Part shown: piece by piece, positions 61,182-64,000 of the stretch
How the letters are laid out: each line of letters begins with the position of its first letter
Position numbering within the stretch: the first letter of the stretch is position 1
DNA from: RHKX01 sp963820055
GTDB lineage: Bacteria > Actinomycetota > Thermoleophilia > Solirubrobacterales > 70-9
DNA length: 64,000 nucleotides
Reading direction: 5' to 3'
Assembly: GCA_963820055.1 (NCBI GenBank)
Contig: CAWFYJ010000004.1
Span: 496,001 to 560,000, forward strand
Translations under genes and position numbers: made by a program
Notes under the pieces: model-generated
Seen by the model: only the letters and a program-made list of their open reading frames with translations
The model's database searches: none
Told to the model about the DNA's origin: nothing

Positions 61182-61574
61182 ATGGAAAGCGAGAGCCACG
61201 CCCACGACCCGATCCGCCGCAAGGACGCCATGCCAGTCCCTCACCCCAAAGACGACGAGCTCGCCCTCAGTGGCGATGGTCCGCAGCACGAGGACGTCGC
61301 CGGCTGGAAGGGATCGCGGGCCACCGACGAGAACGGCCGCCACATCGGCAAGGTCGAAGCCGTGGTCGACGTCGGCGGTGCTCCCGAGTGGATCGTCGTC
61401 AAACATCATTCCCACCACGTGCTCGCCCCGGTCGCGGGCGCGATCGGCGGGGGCGGCGGCGTCTTCCTGCCGCACGAGGCGGAGAAGATCGAGGCGGCCC
61501 CCGGGATCGAGTCTCACGACGACGTGTCGGAGAACGCGATCAGGGCGGCCCGCACCTACTACGGATTTGGCTGA
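61182..61574 (+). CDS. PRC-barrel-like domain protein
   Basis: A 130-residue soluble protein. The segment RATDENGRHIGKVEAVVDV and PEWIVVKHH resembles the PRC-barrel fold, followed by a Gly-rich turn and a C-terminal helix. The His/Asp-rich start is disordered. PRC-barrel proteins bind RNA or photosynthetic proteins, or act in sporulation; here function is unknown. It overlaps the next gene by eight bases. Confidence 0.7.
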   Translation: MESESHAHDPIRRKDAMPVPHPKDDELALSGDGPQHEDVAGWKGSRATDENGRHIGKVEAVVDVGGAPEWIVVKHHSHHVLAPVAGAIGGGGGVFLPHEAEKIEAAPGIESHDDVSENAIRAARTYYGFG

Positions 61575-62247
61575 GCCCACCCCGCCGGAACGTCTCACGC
61601 CCGGCCTCTGGCGCTGGGCGCGCCGTCACCCGGACTGGCATCCCGGCGAGTTCGGCGCCGAGGTCGTCAGCTTCGCCGCGCAGGCCGGCGACGAGACGCT
61701 GGTCGTCGACCCGCTGCTTGCCGGCGAAGACGACCCGGCGTGGACCGCCGTCGAGTCGGCGGGCGATGGGCCGGTTCGCGTCCTGATCACGATCGGCTAC
61801 CACGTCCGCAGCGCCGAGTGGGTGCGCGACCGCCTCGGCGCACGCGAGGTGACGATCCACGGTCACGCCGCCGTCGCGAAGCGGCTGGAATCACAGGCGG
61901 GCTTCCACCCGGTGGCCGCCGGCGGCGAGCTCCCCGGGGGCGTCACCGCCCACGCGATCGGCAAGCCGCGCCGCCAGGAGATGCCGCTCCACCTCCCCTC
62001 CCACCGGGCGCTCGTCTTCGGCGACGCCGTCGTCGGCACGGCCGACGGGCCGCGCGTCTGGGCGCAGGAGAAGATCGACGGCCGGGTCCGGCGGTTCTAC
62101 GCGGAGCGGTTCGGGCCGTCGCTCGAGCCGCTGCTCGAACTCGACTTCGACAGGCTCCTGCTCACGCACGGGCCGTCGCTCACCACCGGCGGCAAGGCCG
62201 GTCTTCGGGCCGCGATCGACGCGCCGCCCTGGTACCACCGCCCCTGA
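61567..62247 (+). CDS. MBL-fold-like metallohydrolase, metal motif incomplete
   Basis: About 226 residues if read from TTG 61567, which overlaps the PRC-barrel stop. The frame shows the beta-lactamase-like layout: DETLVVDPLLAGED near 42, VLITIGYHVRSAEWVRDRLG near 70, EMPLHLPSHRALVFGDAVVG near 138 and RLLLTHGPSLTTGG near 200. The HxHxDH signature is not intact (only His in GYHVRSAEW), so hydrolase activity is uncertain. No partner known. The true start could be later. Confidence 0.7.
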   Translation: MAEPTPPERLTPGLWRWARRHPDWHPGEFGAEVVSFAAQAGDETLVVDPLLAGEDDPAWTAVESAGDGPVRVLITIGYHVRSAEWVRDRLGAREVTIHGHAAVAKRLESQAGFHPVAAGGELPGGVTAHAIGKPRRQEMPLHLPSHRALVFGDAVVGTADGPRVWAQEKIDGRVRRFYAERFGPSLEPLLELDFDRLLLTHGPSLTTGGKAGLRAAIDAPPWYHRP

Positions 62248-62269
62248 CCGCCAGGGGACGGACGGGCGG

Positions 62270-62908
62270 TCAGTCCTTGCTCTCGTCCTCCGCGTCGTCG
62301 CCGTCCTCGTCGGCGTAGAGGCTCTCGGAGGCGACCTCCTGCAGGCGGCGGTTCCAGAGCTTGATCTCGAGGAACTGGTCGTCGCCGAAGCCGTGCACGG
62401 CGTCGACGGCGAGGAGGGTGAAGCGCCCCTCGTTGACGGCGGCCTGGTCGAGCACCTCGCCGTCGAGCTCGGCGGTGACGGCAAGAGCGCCGCGGACGAG
62501 CGGCGTGCCCCAGATCAGCGTGACCTCGCCGCCACGGCCGCCATCGGCCCGCCACTGGCCGACGACGTCGTCGTTGAGGTCGACCTGCCAGTCGGGGTTC
62601 GCGGCGGCGGTGACATCGGTGAAGTCGGCGGTGGCCGCCATCTCGCCCGGCTCCTGCTCGCCGAGGTGCATGAACGAGACGTGGCCGAAGAACTCGGGGA
62701 CGACACCGTCGACCTCGGCCTCGCCCGGCGCGACAGCGGGAACGAAGGTGCGGCCGCCCCACGTGCGCTCGGGGAAGAAGCGGACCGACTCGAGGTCGGG
62801 ACCCGTGCCGGCCTCCTCGGCGAGCTCGGCGCAGGCCCCCGTGAAGGCTTCGGTAAGGCGCTCCTGCCAGCGCCCGTAGGGACGCGACTCCTGGGCGCTG
62901 TCGGACAT
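62270..62908 (-). CDS. Uncharacterised acidic protein
   Basis: A 212-residue acidic soluble protein; the tail ends EDGDDAEDESKD. It has repeated Trp/Phe-containing beta segments (FFPERTWGGRTFVPAVAPG, FLEIKLWNRRLQEVASESLY) but no known motif. ATG 62908 is chosen over one 11 codons earlier because the upstream residues are non-homologous-looking. It is 37 bases past the galT stop in the same direction, so they may be co-transcribed. Function unknown. Confidence 0.6.
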   Translation of the reverse strand: MSDSAQESRPYGRWQERLTEAFTGACAELAEEAGTGPDLESVRFFPERTWGGRTFVPAVAPGEAEVDGVVPEFFGHVSFMHLGEQEPGEMAATADFTDVTAAANPDWQVDLNDDVVGQWRADGGRGGEVTLIWGTPLVRGALAVTAELDGEVLDQAAVNEGRFTLLAVDAVHGFGDDQFLEIKLWNRRLQEVASESLYADEDGDDAEDESKD

Positions 62909-62945
62909 GAACCGGGGATAGGGGCGAGCGAGAGGCGGCATCGGC

Positions 62946-64000
62946 TCAGGCTATCGGCAGGGCGTCGGGGAGCACCTCGCGCAGCTCCGCTGCGGCCCGC
63001 TCGGGCGCGACCGAGTTGATCTCCACACCCGTCCCGAGCTCGAAGCCGGCCCGGACCGACAGGCGCGGGGCGATGTCGAGGTGCCAGTGGAACTCGCCGC
63101 CGCCGCGGGGCGCGGTCCGGACCCAGAGGTTGAGCTGCGGGCCGCCCTCGAAGAGGACGTCGAGCGCCGCGAGAGCGCGGCCGAGCAGCGCGGCTCCGCG
63201 ATCGTCGCGGTCGAAGCGCGGCTCGACGGTCCGGGGAATCAGCCGCATCTCGTAGGGCGAGCGCGAGGCCCACGGGCAGATCAGCGCCGCCTCGCCGTCG
63301 ATGGCGACGAGCCGCTCGCTGCGCCGAACCTCCTCGACGAGGACGTCCTCGAGCATGTGCCCGCCCATCGTCCGCTCGTGGTAGGCGGTGAAGCGCTCGC
63401 GCTCGCGGGCCACCTCGGTCGGGACGAACGGAAGCGCGAAGAGCTGGGCGTGGGTGTGCGGGAGGGTCGAGCCCGCCAGCGGCCCCTCGTTGACGCAGAG
63501 GTGGACGAGCGACGCGTCACCGGAGGCGGCGGCCATCCGCGTCCGCCACGCCGCCATCGCGCCGGCGAGCTCGTCCGCGTCCGAGGTCGGCGAGCCGCGG
63601 GACGTGGCGCGGGGAGTTGACGATCACCTCGTGGGCGCCGGCCGCCGGGGCCGTCCGGAACAGCTCGGCGTCGCCGGCGCGGGCGGAGCCGCCGAGGGGA
63701 TCGGAGGAGCTGGTCATGCCCGGTTCGTCGGCGGCGCCCGGCCGGGCCGCCGTCGCGTCCGGCCCGGTCAGGACCGGGTAGAGGTTGGGGACCGAGCGCT
63801 GCAGCCAGCCCGGCGTGTCGGGCTCGCCGCCGGCGGGGCGGTTCGCCCAGACCTCGGGCGGGGTCCGGTCCTCGCGGCCCTCGCAGAAGGGGCAGGTCTC
63901 GGCGGCGTCGGGGAGCGGCTCCGGCGCGGCTGCCGCGAACGCCCGCGGCCGATCGCGGCGACCGGGTGCGAGCAGCGCCCGCTGCCCGGTCAGCTGGTCG
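62946..64000 (-). pseudogene. galT: Galactose-1-phosphate uridylyltransferase, truncated by window edge, one frameshift
   Basis: The 5' part lies beyond 64000. The visible frames give DxLTGQRALLAPGRRDRPRA, the zinc pair CPFC (about 40 residues in) with TPPEVWANRP, HEVIVNSPRH, then the active-site-type STLPHTHAQLFALPF and the second half EFHWHLDIAPR. GalT transfers UMP from UDP-glucose to galactose 1-phosphate. Near 63582 one extra base breaks the frame between RLADL and DADELAGAM. After one deletion the protein is continuous. It is either an insertion error or a real null. Confidence 0.85.

Overview
The window is GC-rich (roughly 70 %) bacterial chromosome and looks actinobacterial. The order rpsF-ssb-rpsR-rplI-dnaB is the classic actinobacterial one. 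Many genes lack a Shine-Dalgarno and carry a TAnnnT box 5-8 nt before the start codon. A secreted protein at 55.2-55.8 kb has the N-terminal LTYANVM plus hydrophobic-stretch layout that I associate with Thermoleophilia/Solirubrobacterales. The order-level assignment is an inference; the phylum is well supported. No phage, insertion sequence, CRISPR array or plasmid feature was seen, so most of the window is core chromosome with an accessory-looking right third.

Left part (1-17.2 kb). A divergent pair opens the window: a GT-C membrane glycosyltransferase, and a rightward run of GT2 glycosyltransferase, DUF2064 protein, beta-propeller lipoprotein, a fused membrane/molybdopterin oxidoreductase and a small membrane protein, with most junctions overlapping or nearly so. 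A prepilin/TadE-like gene follows, then an ABC-2-like membrane protein, then a diverged 3' fragment of the prepilin-like gene. A hydrolase-SDR-LysR group, several small proteins, a biotin-dependent carboxylase alpha chain, a BrkB-type membrane protein and purA fill the rest.

Centre (17.2-43 kb). The replication/ribosome cluster reads leftward: rpsF, ssb, rpsR, rplI, dnaB, a DnaC-like ATPase, purA. dnaB contains a 430-residue LAGLIDADG intein at the RESG/SIEQD site. Then come otsA and a four-gene stress operon (response regulator, histidine kinase, HtrA-like protease, inositol-monophosphatase-like) that resembles mycobacterial mprA-mprB-pepD. Further genes are an M28-like membrane protein without obvious metal ligands, thiL with a GT-C transferase, a HAD/CPBP/L,D-transpeptidase/pyrE run, a secreted subtilase-fold protease with Glu where His is expected, a GGDEF-EAL protein and a PhoD-type phosphatase.

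Right part (43-64 kb). This part is rich in regulators paired with membrane or redox genes: HxlR/MFS, XRE/membrane protein and TetR/flavoprotein, each with visible palindromic operators. It also has secreted or surface proteins (NlpC/P60-like, Ig-like repeats, RTX-like, PhoX-like), one tRNA-Arg(CCT) and a partial galT at the edge. Three recognisable genes here (a Baeyer-Villiger-type monooxygenase, the PhoX-like gene and galT) need at least seven single-base frame corrections, all in the same direction. That points to either systematic one-base insertions in the assembly or gene decay. Anyone using the protein products of this third should check the raw reads first.
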